A stretch of DNA of 54,711 nucleotides, taken from positions 1 to 54,711 of the forward strand of contig CAMDDG010000011.1 in assembly GCA_945890895.1 (NCBI GenBank), given 5' to 3'. This DNA is from Chitinophaga pinensis (GTDB taxonomy: Bacteria; Bacteroidota; Bacteroidia; NS11-12g; UBA955). The notes under the pieces are model-generated. The model ran no database searches. It saw nothing but the letters and a program-made list of their open reading frames with translations, and was not told the origin of the DNA. A program made the position numbers and the translations under genes. Positions 35,601 to 43,962 of this stretch are shown here, piece by piece. The first letter of the stretch is position 1; each line of letters begins with the position of its first letter.

Positions 35601-35987
35601 CCATAAAACATTGGGATTGTTGGGATCTAAAGCCAAGCAACCAATGCTTTGAGTTTTATAATGGTCAAAAATGGGTTGAAAAGTAACTCCGGCATTTTCA
35701 GTTTTCCAGACACCACCGTAGGCAGCGGCCAAATAATAGGTGGATTTATTGTTTGGATTAACAACAATATCAACAATTCTACCACTGGTTTTTGCTGGTC
35801 CGATTTTCCGGAATCCTATCGTATTTAATGCAGTTTTAAAGGAATTTGTATTTTGTTTTTCGGGGGATGTTAATTCGGTTTTTGGAATTGAAATTTCGGA
35901 TCGTAATTTTTTCTTTTGCGCCTTGATCGCAGCCGGCGAAAAGATCATTCCTATAGCGGGAATGAATAATAGGTATCGTTTTCTCAT
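32661..35987 (-). CDS. Secreted BNR/VPS10-like propeller protein without T9SS domain
   Basis: A 1108-residue protein with a signal peptide (MRKRYLLFIPAIGMIFSPAAIKAQ). The family is the large Bacteroidota "VPS10/BNR glycosyl hydrolase-like" group. Repeats with Asp-boxes (KSIDGGKTF, QTLDGGKTW, SRDGGKNW, SSDFGASW) build one or two beta-propellers over ~residues 50-760. A beta-sandwich region follows (~800-960). The last ~130 residues form a helical, coiled-coil-like tail (NAVKTQLDQLETELNKLQAQLL). No catalytic residues can be assigned, and there is no T9SS sorting domain, unlike the BNR protein at 2.8-6.3 kb. It probably stays periplasmic or outer-membrane-associated. It starts 14 bases after the glycosyltransferase stop and is likely in the same transcript. 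Confidence 0.85.
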   Translation of the reverse strand: MRKRYLLFIPAIGMIFSPAAIKAQKKKLRSEISIPKTELTSPEKQNTNSFKTALNTIGFRKIGPAKTSGRIVDIVVNPNNKSTYYLAAAYGGVWKTENAGVTFQPIFDHYKTQSIGCLALDPNNPNVLWVGTGENNNQRSVGYGNGIYKSIDGGKTFDLMGLDKSMHIGMISINPKNSNDVLVAAYGPVWNSGGERGIYQTLDGGKTWERILHISEETGFNEVHRDPFNDQILYATAHQRRRHEWTYLGGGPESGLHISRDGGKNWKKISNGFPQGELGRISFATAKNTSGLIYAIVEGNKDQGGVYVSSDFGASWKKTNGFQTSGNYYQEIFVDPKNDKRLFFMDTYLHVSEDGGFTVKPFPEEQKHVDNHAIWIDPNNSNHLLVGCDGGLYETFENGKSWHFKENISITQFYRASVDNSKPFYNIYGGTQDNFSLGGPSRNNTSNGIGNDEWFVTVGGDGFKSQIDPVNPDIVYAQWQYGGLVRFNKKWGDNVDIRPTIKPDETPLRWNWDAPLLISKYNNKKLYFAANRVFTSINQGDSWNFISPDLTRNMDRNVIPVMGKQWGIETIAKNQSTSIYGNITFMVEGRENQLAVGTDDGKIQITNNDGISWNDLQIPWKNLDIPLFNFEYMESKTSVLKSAEIYPLISSILFSSHNNDILFVAFDNHRQGDYKPHVYKVILSTNTWIKLGTDLPSNGAVKCLFEDPKDEKIILAGTEFGLFVSINSGENFIPWSNGLPPIAIKDIAYQAEEDDIVLATFGRGFVVCDDYELIRQFANNEPKKMIVNPQHKLFIPYSKLGHSGNAYHGDGRFMGDNLSEKIRIRVNTGKKFSSLEDNRKSQEKLANPKEVIYPTKNQIISEEIEIANKYFIHIYKNAKFVATLNVSNSENWQTLEWNGRYAITTTDLNEKNTIQWGPYVSPGNYDFLLYSMDYSTSKLELLDSAKMTIDYLMDPVKSTTSDKLVITKKIQERDKKIDDVISGKKSLNAVERKLSKLEGIWKNGINESLERTPEKMKFYSDWKNLNVQFYELKTILYGNSILASHEFETNRGIAGEINNTFYEFGGSFQAPTQTHMDFFYSSLESLNAVKTQLDQLETELNKLQAQLL

Positions 35988-36001
35988 ATATTTAGTGATT
36001 T

Positions 36002-37183
36002 TTAATGCTTCAATTCAATAAAATAGTTTTCCAATTTTTGTGCTATTCCAGACCATCCAAATCGACTACGTATAGATTCCCCACCTTTGTAACCTACAGA
36101 ATCTCGGAAGTCAGGGTCTTTTAATAATTTAATTGTATTATCAGCGAATTCATTTGCAGAAAGTGAAACCAACGCTCCTTCATCACGTTTTAATTTTAAC
36201 CCCGTATAACCTACATTAGTTGTAACTACGGGAATATTCATGGCCAATGCTTCTAAAACTTTATTTTGAGTACCAGCTCCAATTCTAAGTGGAGATACAA
36301 CCACGTGTGCTTTGGCGTATTCTTTCGATAAATCCTCTATAAAACCAGTTACTTCTACAGAATCAGATTGCAAGGCCAATACTTTTGCAACCGGTCGTTG
36401 TCCAGCAATAATGAACTTTGCATGTGGTACTTCTTTGCGAATTTTTGGCCAAATTTCAGCAGTAAAATAAACCACTGCATCCACATTCGGGGCATAATCC
36501 ATGTTGCCCGTAAATAATATTCGATAGGGAATATATGGTGCTTCCGAAGGCTTAAACATTGTTGTATCAACTCCGTTTTCAAGAATATCAACTTGATTTA
36601 ATCCTAGACTTTCCAAATATAGTTGATCTTCTAAGCTACAAACCAATACTTTTTTGAATTGAGAAACAAAATCAATTTCCAATTTTTTAACACGTTTATA
36701 TTCAATTTTTTCAAATACTTTATTTAAAGTATTAGTTGAATTATTTGATCTGCGTTTCCAATACAAACTAAATGCATCAGGTAAGTCCAATATAACCCTT
36801 TTAAAATCCGTATTCTTTCTGAAAAATTGAGACATTCTAATGTGTTGTACATGGATACCATCGAATTCATTTTCCGACAATTTTTTATCTAAGAGCTTTT
36901 GAAACTCGCGGGATCTAAAATAATTAAGTTGAAATGGATCCGAATTAAAAACTCCACAAACGGTATTAATTATGGATTTATACTTTGGAAGGTATATAAA
37001 ATCTATTTTTTTGAAATATGGCTTTAAATTTTCTACATAAGAAATATCCTCTACTGTTTCAGCGATGGTAATCAAATGAAGCTCGTGCTTCTTGGATAAT
37101 TCCTTTGCCAAATGGTAGATTTTTAGCTTATCTCCTCTAAATGGAGGATACGGCATACGGTTTGCAACAAAAAGAAAACGCAT
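36002..37183 (-). CDS. Family 4-like glycosyltransferase (Stp1-type)
   Basis: A 393-residue GT-B glycosyltransferase. The N-terminus MRFLFVANRMPYPPFRGDKLKIYHLAKEL and the donor-binding half (ILFTGNMDYAPNVDAVVYF; VTGFIEDLSKEYAKAHVVVSPLRIGAGTQNKVLEALAMNIPVV) are typical of the GT4 subgroup described with exopolysaccharide/PEP-CTERM systems. The sugar and acceptor are not predictable. No polysaccharide gene cluster surrounds it; the next gene is a secreted BNR protein, so glycan decoration of an envelope component is one possibility. A TATTTTTG -7 element at 37196-37189 (minus) lies just 5 bases before the ATG, so the mRNA is probably leaderless. Confidence 0.87.
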   Translation of the reverse strand: MRFLFVANRMPYPPFRGDKLKIYHLAKELSKKHELHLITIAETVEDISYVENLKPYFKKIDFIYLPKYKSIINTVCGVFNSDPFQLNYFRSREFQKLLDKKLSENEFDGIHVQHIRMSQFFRKNTDFKRVILDLPDAFSLYWKRRSNNSTNTLNKVFEKIEYKRVKKLEIDFVSQFKKVLVCSLEDQLYLESLGLNQVDILENGVDTTMFKPSEAPYIPYRILFTGNMDYAPNVDAVVYFTAEIWPKIRKEVPHAKFIIAGQRPVAKVLALQSDSVEVTGFIEDLSKEYAKAHVVVSPLRIGAGTQNKVLEALAMNIPVVTTNVGYTGLKLKRDEGALVSLSANEFADNTIKLLKDPDFRDSVGYKGGESIRSRFGWSGIAQKLENYFIELKH

Positions 37184-37188
37184 TTGAG

Positions 37189-37196
37189 CAAAAATA
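37189..37196 (-). promoter_or_regulatory. -7 element (TATTTTTG) abutting the glycosyltransferase start
   Basis: A TAnnTTTG match with only 5 bases between it and the ATG at 37183. With a start site about 6-7 bases after the element, the transcript would begin at or next to the ATG. Confidence 0.5.
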
Positions 37197-37242
37197 ACCG
37201 ATTATTTTGAATGCATGTATTATAATTGCATTTTACACAACA

Positions 37243-38433
37243 ATGCAACTAAGTAAACGAATAGATAGTGTGATTGAGAGTCAAACACTGGCCATGACAA
37301 AATTGGCAAGATCGCTCAAAGAACAAGGAAAAGATATTATTAGTCTGAGTATCGGTGAGCCCGATTTTAACACACCGGAAAATATTTGCTACGAAGCAAG
37401 TAATGCAATGAAAAGAGGTGAAACTCATTACACTCCGGTTATGGGAACATTGGCATTCAGAAAAGCCATTCAAGAAAAATTACAGCGCGAAAACAATCTA
37501 TCGTATTCCACCGATGAAATTATTGTTAGCAACGGTGCAAAACAAAGTATATTTAACGCAGTAATGGCATTGGTAAATCCCGGCGACGAGGTCATTTTGC
37601 CTGCTCCGTTTTGGGTAAGTTATCCCGCAATGGTTAACTATGCTGGTGGTGTTTGTGTGGAAATCCCTACATCCATTGAAACCAACTACAAAGTATCGGC
37701 GGAATTATTGGAATCCTATATAACTCCGAAAACAAAGTTGATTATTTTCTCATCGCCCTGCAATCCAAGTGGTTCAGTAATGAGCGAAGTAGAAATTAAA
37801 GCATGGGCAGAAGTTTTAGAAAGACATCCCCATGTTTTTGTTATTTCAGATGAAATTTATGAGAAAATTGTTTACAATACCAAGCCTTTTTCAATTGGTA
37901 GTATTCCATCCATGAAGTCTCGAGTGGCTACGGTAAACGGATTGGCTAAAGGTTACGCCATGACGGGTTGGAGAATTGGTTATATGGCAGGTCCAGAAAT
38001 ATTAATTAAAGCATGCGAAAAGTTCCAAGGACTCATTTCCAGTGGCGCTAATTCCATTGCTCAAGCAGCCGGAATTGAAGCTTTGATTGGCGATCAATCT
38101 CCCGTTGAAGATATGCGCCTTCAATTTGAAAAACGCAGAAACTTAATGGCAGAAAAACTTGCAGAAATACCAGGACTTAAAGTAAATAATCCAGAAGGAG
38201 CGTTTTACCATTTTCCCGATGTAACCGCATTTATCGGTAAAAGTTATGAAAATGGCACAATAAAAAATGCAGATGATTTGTGCATGTATCTTTTAGAAAC
38301 AGCTTGGGTGGCGTTGGTTTCGGGTGATGCATTTGGTGCCAAAAATTGCATCCGATTGTCGTATGCAACTTCTGAAGAACAAATAGTTGAAGCGGTAAGT
38401 CGAATTCATCAAGCATTAATGCGTCTGAATTAA
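37243..38433 (+). CDS. Class I/II pyridoxal-phosphate aminotransferase (aspartate aminotransferase-like)
   Basis: A 396-residue fold-type I aminotransferase of the thermostable AspC (Ib) group, exchanging amino groups between aspartate (or another amino acid) and 2-oxoglutarate. Visible features are DIISLSIGEPDFNTPE, the cofactor-binding VSNGAKQSIFNAVMAL, the conserved Asn in SSPCNPSGSV, DEIYEKIVY, the PLP Lys in NGLAKGYAMTGWRIGYMAG and the substrate Arg in IRLSYATS. I chose the ATG at 37243: a TATAATTG -7-like element at 37221-37228 lies between it and the earlier in-frame ATG at 37207. Divergent from the glycosyltransferase. Exact substrate preference is uncertain. Confidence 0.91.
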   Translation: MQLSKRIDSVIESQTLAMTKLARSLKEQGKDIISLSIGEPDFNTPENICYEASNAMKRGETHYTPVMGTLAFRKAIQEKLQRENNLSYSTDEIIVSNGAKQSIFNAVMALVNPGDEVILPAPFWVSYPAMVNYAGGVCVEIPTSIETNYKVSAELLESYITPKTKLIIFSSPCNPSGSVMSEVEIKAWAEVLERHPHVFVISDEIYEKIVYNTKPFSIGSIPSMKSRVATVNGLAKGYAMTGWRIGYMAGPEILIKACEKFQGLISSGANSIAQAAGIEALIGDQSPVEDMRLQFEKRRNLMAEKLAEIPGLKVNNPEGAFYHFPDVTAFIGKSYENGTIKNADDLCMYLLETAWVALVSGDAFGAKNCIRLSYATSEEQIVEAVSRIHQALMRLN

Positions 38434-38440
38434 TGGATAA

Positions 38441-38458
38441 ATGCGTTTTTTGACGCAT
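38441..38458. repeat. Inverted repeat ATGCGT-N6-ACGCAT at the hldA promoter
   Basis: A perfect 6-bp inverted repeat with a TTTTTG spacer, ending 6 bases before the -7 element at 38465, where a -33 element would be expected. No T-run follows the stem, so an operator is at least as likely as a weak terminator of the upstream aminotransferase gene. Confidence 0.5.
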
Positions 38459-38464
38459 TGCTCC

Positions 38465-38472
38465 TATATTTG
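38465..38472 (+). promoter_or_regulatory. -7 element (TATATTTG) of the heptose kinase gene
   Basis: An exact TAnnTTTG match, 17 bases before the ATG at 38490. No TTTG is at the ideal upstream distance; an inverted repeat occupies that place. Confidence 0.55.
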
Positions 38473-38489
38473 CAATTGATTTATATCTC

Positions 38490-39482
38490 ATGAACTATCT
38501 CAAAAATTTGGATTCCATATTCTCAGATTTTAACGGCAAACGTGTTGTTATTGTTGGCGACATCATGGTAGATAAATACGTTATCGGTAAAGTAGATCGC
38601 GTATCACCAGAAGCGCCAGTTCCCGTTGTGGATGTCAGCCATCTAGATTCAAGATTAGGTGGAGCCGGAAATGTGGCACTTAATATCAAAGCAATGGGTG
38701 GTATTCCAATTTTGTGTTCTGTAATTGGACAAGATGTTGAAGGTGATGATTTGTTGGAAATGTTGGACAAGCAAGGATTGTATTCGAAAGCAATTTTGCG
38801 AAGCGACAAGCGTAAAACTACTACCAAAACGCGGGTAATTGGTAATAATCATCAGTTATTGCGGTTTGACCATGAAGTAAAAAATGATTTAGATTCATTA
38901 GACAGCTTTTTACTTCAAGAAAATTATCTTCGAGAAATTGAAATCTGCGATGTAATTATTTATGAAGATTACAATAAAGGGGTATTGCATTCTGGTAATA
39001 TTGAGAATTTAATTCAACTTGCGAATAATTTAAATATTTCCACCATTGTTGATCCGAAAAAGAACAATTTCTTATTGTATCGCAATGTTACCTTGTTTAA
39101 ACCCAATTTAAAAGAAATTAAAGAAGGTTTAAATATCTCATCTGATTTAAGTAATTCGGACGAATTACAACTAGCAATTCAGACATTACAGGAAAAATTG
39201 AACAATAAAATCACCATGGTAACCTTATCTGAAAGAGGTGTCTTGATAGCTACTAAAAATGAATGGTTGTCAGTTCCAGCTCATGTCAGAAATATTGCGG
39301 ATGTTTCAGGTGCTGGAGATACTGTGGTAAGTGTAGCTGCTTTGTGTTTAGCTTCAAATCTAGATTTGAAATTAATTGCAGAATTAAGCAACTTATCCGG
39401 TGGATTGGTTTGCGAAAAACTGGGAGTGGTTCCTATTGAAAAAGATCAACTTTTATCTGAGGCAAAAAGAATTTTAGCTTGA
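38490..39482 (+). CDS. hldA: D-glycero-beta-D-manno-heptose-7-phosphate kinase (RfaE1/HldA type)
   Basis: A 330-residue PfkB-family sugar kinase matching the kinase half of HldE/RfaE. It has VVIVGDIMVDKYVIGKVDRVSPEAPVPVV at the N-terminus, then RLGGAGNVALNIKAMG, and the anion-hole/catalytic motif DVSGAGDTVVS with its Asp near residue 273. It would phosphorylate heptose-7-phosphate at C1 in the ADP-heptose pathway for the LPS core. The adenylyltransferase half of HldE is absent, so a separate RfaE2/HldC must exist elsewhere. It has its own promoter downstream of the aminotransferase. A related ribokinase-type activity cannot be fully excluded, but the N-terminal motif is distinctive. Confidence 0.87.
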   Translation: MNYLKNLDSIFSDFNGKRVVIVGDIMVDKYVIGKVDRVSPEAPVPVVDVSHLDSRLGGAGNVALNIKAMGGIPILCSVIGQDVEGDDLLEMLDKQGLYSKAILRSDKRKTTTKTRVIGNNHQLLRFDHEVKNDLDSLDSFLLQENYLREIEICDVIIYEDYNKGVLHSGNIENLIQLANNLNISTIVDPKKNNFLLYRNVTLFKPNLKEIKEGLNISSDLSNSDELQLAIQTLQEKLNNKITMVTLSERGVLIATKNEWLSVPAHVRNIADVSGAGDTVVSVAALCLASNLDLKLIAELSNLSGGLVCEKLGVVPIEKDQLLSEAKRILA

Positions 39483-39567
39483 TTTATTTTATTTATTAAA
39501 CTTATTGTTTAATTGTTCAATTTAAATTATTGATAAATAATTAATTAGAGTTGCAGTAAATAAGTGT

Positions 39568-41193
39568 TCAAGAATACTTATTGAATGTTTTATTCAGATT
39601 CTTGAGCATGGCAAATAAAACCAATGCAGCTAAACCCAATAACAAAGTGTTCACCCAAAAGAAATTGGCTTTGTCATCATAAGTATCCCACAAAGAGCTT
39701 AAAACTCCAGATAATTTGTTTCCAATGGATGTAGCCAGAAACCATCCACCCATCATTAATGAAGTTAACCGAGAAGGACTTAATTTAGAAACCAACGATA
39801 ATCCCATTGGACTTAAAAATAATTCTCCAATTGTAATTACAGCATAAGAAGATACAAACCACCAGGGCGAAGATTTAATCATTCCATTTTGGGATGCATA
39901 CACTGCCCCAACCATCACTAAACAAGATAAAGCAGATATAAATAATCCCCAAGCAATTTTAGATGGTGTTGATACTATAATTCCTTTTGATGTCAACCAA
40001 GTGAAAAATGCAACGACTAAGGGCGTTAACAAAACCACCCAAAAAGGATTTACGGATTGAAATAAATTGGTGTTGAAAGCGTAAATGGTTTGTCCTTCTG
40101 ATAATTGAGCACGATAACTTGAATCTGTATTTTTGAAATAATTGGGATAATCGTAAACTTTTTTGCCTTTTTCAATTACACGAAATTTTTCATCTAATAG
40201 AGCTACAGAATCTTTCTTGTAGGTAATTTCTTCGGCGAGTTTAATGGATTTAACGGTTGAAACCATTGAGGCAGGAACTTCCCGGTCGGTATAACGATCT
40301 GCCCAAGTATTTAAAGTAGAACCATTCTGTTTAAATACGGCCCAAAATGCCACAACCACGGCAAAAATGGTTAACATCGCTCCTATTTGACTTTTTTCTT
40401 CCTTAGGAGATCGTATGTATAAATTTATATAAAAGAAAACTACTGGAATACAACCAAACAAAAATGCATCTGTTGTATGTGATCCAATAAAGGGTTCGGG
40501 TAAATTAAATCCAATTAAACCAAAAACAACCGAAGGCAACAAAATAATTGAAAGAATTCGAATCAATGACATATCGTTGGAGTTAACTGGTTTTATAACA
40601 TCGGCATGTTTATAGTTTTTAGTTCCAATTAAAAAAATAACAACACCAACAAACATACCAATACCAGCTGCTATAAAAGCGGCTCCCCATCCCATGATAT
40701 TGTATAACACGGCACCGAAAAAATTACAAATGAAAGCACCGACATTGATTCCCATATAAAAGATGTTGTATCCAGCATCTTTAAGCCCTTTGTATTTGTC
40801 ATCGTTGTACACATTTCCCAGTAAAGTTGAAATATTGGGTTTAAAAAAGCCATTCCCCAAAACAATAAGTGTCATGGAAATATACAACATGGTTATACTG
40901 TGAACAGACATTAAAGTATATCCCAAACCCATAAGCAAACCACCAATTACAATGGATTTACGATAGCCCAAAACACGATCAGCTAAAAGTCCACCGATAA
41001 AAGGAGTTAAAAAAACGAAAGCGATAAAAGTTCCGTACAAATCCGAAGCTTCTTCTTCGGTCATAGAAAATCCGCTTTTTACATCTTTCAAATAAAGAGT
41101 GAAAATTCCGATCATTAAATAGTATCCAAATCGCTCCCACATTTCGGTGAAAAATAAATAATTTAATGCTTTGGGATGTTGCTGTTTGCTCAT
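39568..41193 (-). CDS. POT/PTR family peptide:H+ symporter (copy 1)
   Basis: A 541-residue major-facilitator transporter of the proton-dependent oligopeptide family, importing di- and tripeptides. The family's ExxER motif is present in FTEMWERFGYY, as are GGLLADRVLGYRKSI, GNGFFKPNISTLLGN and the GELFLSPMGLSLVSKLSP stretch. A non-membrane insert of about 80 residues (roughly 300-380, around TDREVPASMV ... AQLSEGQTI) lies between helices; the neighbouring paralogue lacks most of it. Promoter TTG-N21-TAGATTTG at 41241-41210 (minus). A weak hairpin overlaps the stop codon (39561-39579). Confidence 0.93.
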   Translation of the reverse strand: MSKQQHPKALNYLFFTEMWERFGYYLMIGIFTLYLKDVKSGFSMTEEEASDLYGTFIAFVFLTPFIGGLLADRVLGYRKSIVIGGLLMGLGYTLMSVHSITMLYISMTLIVLGNGFFKPNISTLLGNVYNDDKYKGLKDAGYNIFYMGINVGAFICNFFGAVLYNIMGWGAAFIAAGIGMFVGVVIFLIGTKNYKHADVIKPVNSNDMSLIRILSIILLPSVVFGLIGFNLPEPFIGSHTTDAFLFGCIPVVFFYINLYIRSPKEEKSQIGAMLTIFAVVVAFWAVFKQNGSTLNTWADRYTDREVPASMVSTVKSIKLAEEITYKKDSVALLDEKFRVIEKGKKVYDYPNYFKNTDSSYRAQLSEGQTIYAFNTNLFQSVNPFWVVLLTPLVVAFFTWLTSKGIIVSTPSKIAWGLFISALSCLVMVGAVYASQNGMIKSSPWWFVSSYAVITIGELFLSPMGLSLVSKLSPSRLTSLMMGGWFLATSIGNKLSGVLSSLWDTYDDKANFFWVNTLLLGLAALVLFAMLKNLNKTFNKYS

Positions 41194-41209
41194 AATTATT
41201 CAGTTTCAA

Positions 41210-41241
41210 CAAATCTATTCAAGTTATTCCTGAATACCCAA
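41210..41241 (-). promoter_or_regulatory. Promoter of POT transporter copy 1
   Basis: On the minus strand TTG (41241-41239), 21-base spacer, TAGATTTG (41217-41210), then 16 bases to the ATG at 41193. It lies downstream of the terminator of the upstream POT gene, so the two paralogues are separately transcribed. Confidence 0.6.
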
Positions 41242-41325
41242 TAGAACGTGAAATATTTAGGTGATACCGTTGGATGAAATATGAAAAAGAATCAAAAAAT
41301 ATCGGCATCCCATTACATAAAAGTC

Positions 41326-41363
41326 AAAAAAAACGGCTACTTCAAAAGAAGCAGCCGTTTTTT
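41326..41363 (-). terminator. Terminator of POT transporter copy 2
   Basis: AAAACGGCT pairs with AGCCGTTTT; after one A/C mismatch, CTTC pairs with GAAG around an AAAA loop. On the minus strand a run of eight T follows, and the plus-strand side is T-rich as well. Confidence 0.85.
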
Positions 41364-41392
41364 CTACGATTTATAGTTGTATTGAGTTGGAG

Positions 41393-42793
41393 TTATTTAA
41401 CTCCGTGCATCATTCCCAATAGCTTTTTATTCAACAGCAATACAATTAAGCCAAGTGCAATTACAATGCCCGCAATCATGGCAAAAATATTCATAGCTCC
41501 GAATTTTCCGAAGAATTGAACTAAATAACCAGAAAGGAAATTTGCCACAAAACTACTCAAGAACCACACTCCCATCATTAAAGATCCCAATTTGATCGGT
41601 GCCAATTTAGTTACTAAACTCAACCCTACTGGAGATAAACATAATTCCCCCATAGTGTGAATCAAATAGGTTCCTACCAGCCACATTAAGTTTGCCTTAA
41701 CTGTAGCATCGGCATTTTCACCTCCGCGCTCCATTGCTGCACCTATCATCATAAAGAATCCCACTCCCAAAAGTATCATACCCAAGCCCATTTTAATAAT
41801 GGAGTTAGGTTCTTTGTCTTTTGCGCTTAAACGAGTCCATAAGAAAGTAAATATTGGCCCTAATAACACAATAAATAACGGATTAACGGATTGGAACCAA
41901 GAAGTTGGGATGGTCCAAGCTTCGTCCATCATACCAAACATAGTAACATCTCTATTGATGTATCTATCTGTATATAAGCTTATTGAACTTCCAGCCTGTT
42001 CAAATCCTGCCCAAAAGAAGATATTGAAAAGCATCATTATAATAATTACGCTCAATCGACTTTTTTCTACGGATGTTAATGGTTCATTCGAAGCTTGAGT
42101 TTCTTTTTGTTGCTTTGCACCTGGAACCATTCCCAGATCACCCAACATGTTTTTGGCTTGACTGTTGAACAATAATTGTCCTAAAATCATACCTACTCCA
42201 GCTGCCAAGAATCCATAACCAAAACCATAACTAAGCACTTGACCGTCTGGATTTTTAACAGCAAAATAATCTTCAGCTAAGAAACCACAAACCAGAGGTG
42301 CTAAAAATGCACCCAAGTTGATTCCCATATAGAAAATGGTAAAAGCAGCATCCTTTCGTTTGTCGCCTTCTGGATATAATTGGCCTACAACCGTACTAAT
42401 ATTAGGTTTAAAGAAACCATTACCTAGGATAAGTAACAATAATCCGAGGTAAAACATGGACATGGATTCGGCGCTTGAAGCGAATAAACAGAATTGACCA
42501 ATTGCCATGGTTATACCACCAATAGTAATGGACTTTCTCTGGCCTAAATAATTGTCTGCTAACCAGCCCCCAAAAATGGGCGTCAAATAAACCAAACCCG
42601 TGTAAATACCGTAAATAAGACCGGCATTGTCGTCAGAAAAACCCAAACCACCTTCAATGGCTGATTTGGTCATGTAAAGCATTAACAATCCACGCATTCC
42701 ATAGTAACTGAAACGCTCCCACATTTCTGTGGCAAACAACAGATATAACCCTTTTGGGTGTCCGTTGACTTGTTGAGTAGTAGCTGTAGTCAT
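41393..42793 (-). CDS. POT/PTR family peptide:H+ symporter (copy 2)
   Basis: A 466-residue paralogue of the downstream POT transporter, with ATEMWERFSYYGMRGLLMLYM (ExxER), GGWLADNYLGQRKSI, GNGFFKPNISTVVGQLYPEGD and GELCLSPVGLSLVTKLAPIKLG. It has the usual ~14 hydrophobic segments and a short central loop. It is a tandem neighbour of the copy at 39568-41193, but the two are separated by a terminator and a promoter, which points to separate regulation. Sequence divergence is substantial, so the duplication is not recent. Confidence 0.94.
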   Translation of the reverse strand: MTTATTQQVNGHPKGLYLLFATEMWERFSYYGMRGLLMLYMTKSAIEGGLGFSDDNAGLIYGIYTGLVYLTPIFGGWLADNYLGQRKSITIGGITMAIGQFCLFASSAESMSMFYLGLLLLILGNGFFKPNISTVVGQLYPEGDKRKDAAFTIFYMGINLGAFLAPLVCGFLAEDYFAVKNPDGQVLSYGFGYGFLAAGVGMILGQLLFNSQAKNMLGDLGMVPGAKQQKETQASNEPLTSVEKSRLSVIIIMMLFNIFFWAGFEQAGSSISLYTDRYINRDVTMFGMMDEAWTIPTSWFQSVNPLFIVLLGPIFTFLWTRLSAKDKEPNSIIKMGLGMILLGVGFFMMIGAAMERGGENADATVKANLMWLVGTYLIHTMGELCLSPVGLSLVTKLAPIKLGSLMMGVWFLSSFVANFLSGYLVQFFGKFGAMNIFAMIAGIVIALGLIVLLLNKKLLGMMHGVK

Positions 42794-42912
42794 TTTATTA
42801 AAAGTAATAATTTATTTAATTCGGCTAAAATAGATAGAAATTGGGAAATACACTAATTGAAAAAAATATCTTTATTCACGGTATTCAGCGGATTTGAATT
42901 AAATTGCGAGCA

Positions 42913-43962
42913 ATGATTTCAATTAATGTATCTGAAATTGCTAAAATAACAGGAGGAAAAATTTCCCCCGAAAGCGGAAATATCAGTATATCAAAGGTTT
43001 CAAAATTAGAAGAAGGTACTTTGGGTAGCTTAGGATTTTTTTCGAATCCCAAATATGAAAAACAACTTTATTCAACGGGTTGTTCTGCCGTTTTTGTTCC
43101 TAAGGATTTTGTTCCAACATCTAAAGAGCATCCAGCTCTCATTCATCATGAAAATCCGTATTTTGCATTTTGTGTCATTTTGTCACGCTATTTTAATCCG
43201 AATAAAATAAAATCGGGTATATCCGATAAATCCTTTATTCATAATACATCTAAACTTGGGGAATCCGTTTTTATTGGGGAGTTTGTGAGCATTGGTGAAT
43301 CAACAATCATTGGTAACAATTGTCAGATTCATTCTGGCGTTAAAATTATGGATGATTGTGTAATTGGCGATAATGCAATTTTGTTCCCCAATGTTGTGAT
43401 TTATCCGGGAACTCGAATTGGTAAAAATTTCACGGCTCATGCTGGCAGCATAATTGGCAGTGATGGTTTCGGCTTTGCTCCCGTTAATGGACGTTATGAA
43501 AAAATCCCTCAAGTTGGAAATGTAGTAATTGAAGATTTTGTTGAAATAGGTGCCAATTGCTGTATTGATCGGGCTACGATGGGATCAACTGTTATAAAAG
43601 AAGGCACGAAATTAGACAACATGGTTCAGATTGCACACAATGTTGAAGTAGGTAAGCATACGGTTATAGCTAGCCAAACTGGAGTTGCTGGTAGTACGAA
43701 AATTGGTGATCACTGTGTTTTTGGAGGACAAGTTGGAATTGCGGGTCACATTGAAATTGCGTCGGGTAATCAATTTGGTGGGCAATCGGGTATCACCGGA
43801 AGTGTATTGAAAACAGGTCAGAAAATGACAGGAACTCCGGCAATGGATGTTAATTCGTATCTTCGTGGTGTTGTTGGGATGCAAAAAATCCCAAACATCA
43901 TAAAACAAATAAAAGAATTACAATCGGAAATAGAACGCTTAAAGTCCAATGGGAAAGATTAA
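42913..43962 (+). CDS. lpxD: UDP-3-O-(3-hydroxyacyl)glucosamine N-acyltransferase
   Basis: A 349-residue left-handed beta-helix acyltransferase adding the second hydroxyacyl chain in lipid A synthesis. The N-terminal uridine-binding domain is at ~1-100, followed by hexapeptide repeats (IGEFVSIGESTIIGNNCQIH, VVIEDFVEIGANC). The catalytic His lies in the family motif IAHNVEVGKHTVIASQTGVAGS. A C-terminal helix (IIKQIKELQSEIERLK) ends the protein. I chose the ATG at 42913 over the in-frame TTG at 42904. It is first in lpxD-lpxC/fabZ-lpxA-ABC and overlaps the next gene by 14 bases. Confidence 0.95.
   Translation: MISINVSEIAKITGGKISPESGNISISKVSKLEEGTLGSLGFFSNPKYEKQLYSTGCSAVFVPKDFVPTSKEHPALIHHENPYFAFCVILSRYFNPNKIKSGISDKSFIHNTSKLGESVFIGEFVSIGESTIIGNNCQIHSGVKIMDDCVIGDNAILFPNVVIYPGTRIGKNFTAHAGSIIGSDGFGFAPVNGRYEKIPQVGNVVIEDFVEIGANCCIDRATMGSTVIKEGTKLDNMVQIAHNVEVGKHTVIASQTGVAGSTKIGDHCVFGGQVGIAGHIEIASGNQFGGQSGITGSVLKTGQKMTGTPAMDVNSYLRGVVGMQKIPNIIKQIKELQSEIERLKSNGKD

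Noticed and set aside
36002..37183. Glycosyltransferase considered as the start of a polysaccharide biosynthesis island
   Set aside because: No Wzx/Wzy, export or further sugar-transfer genes are around it; neighbours are a BNR protein and an aminotransferase.
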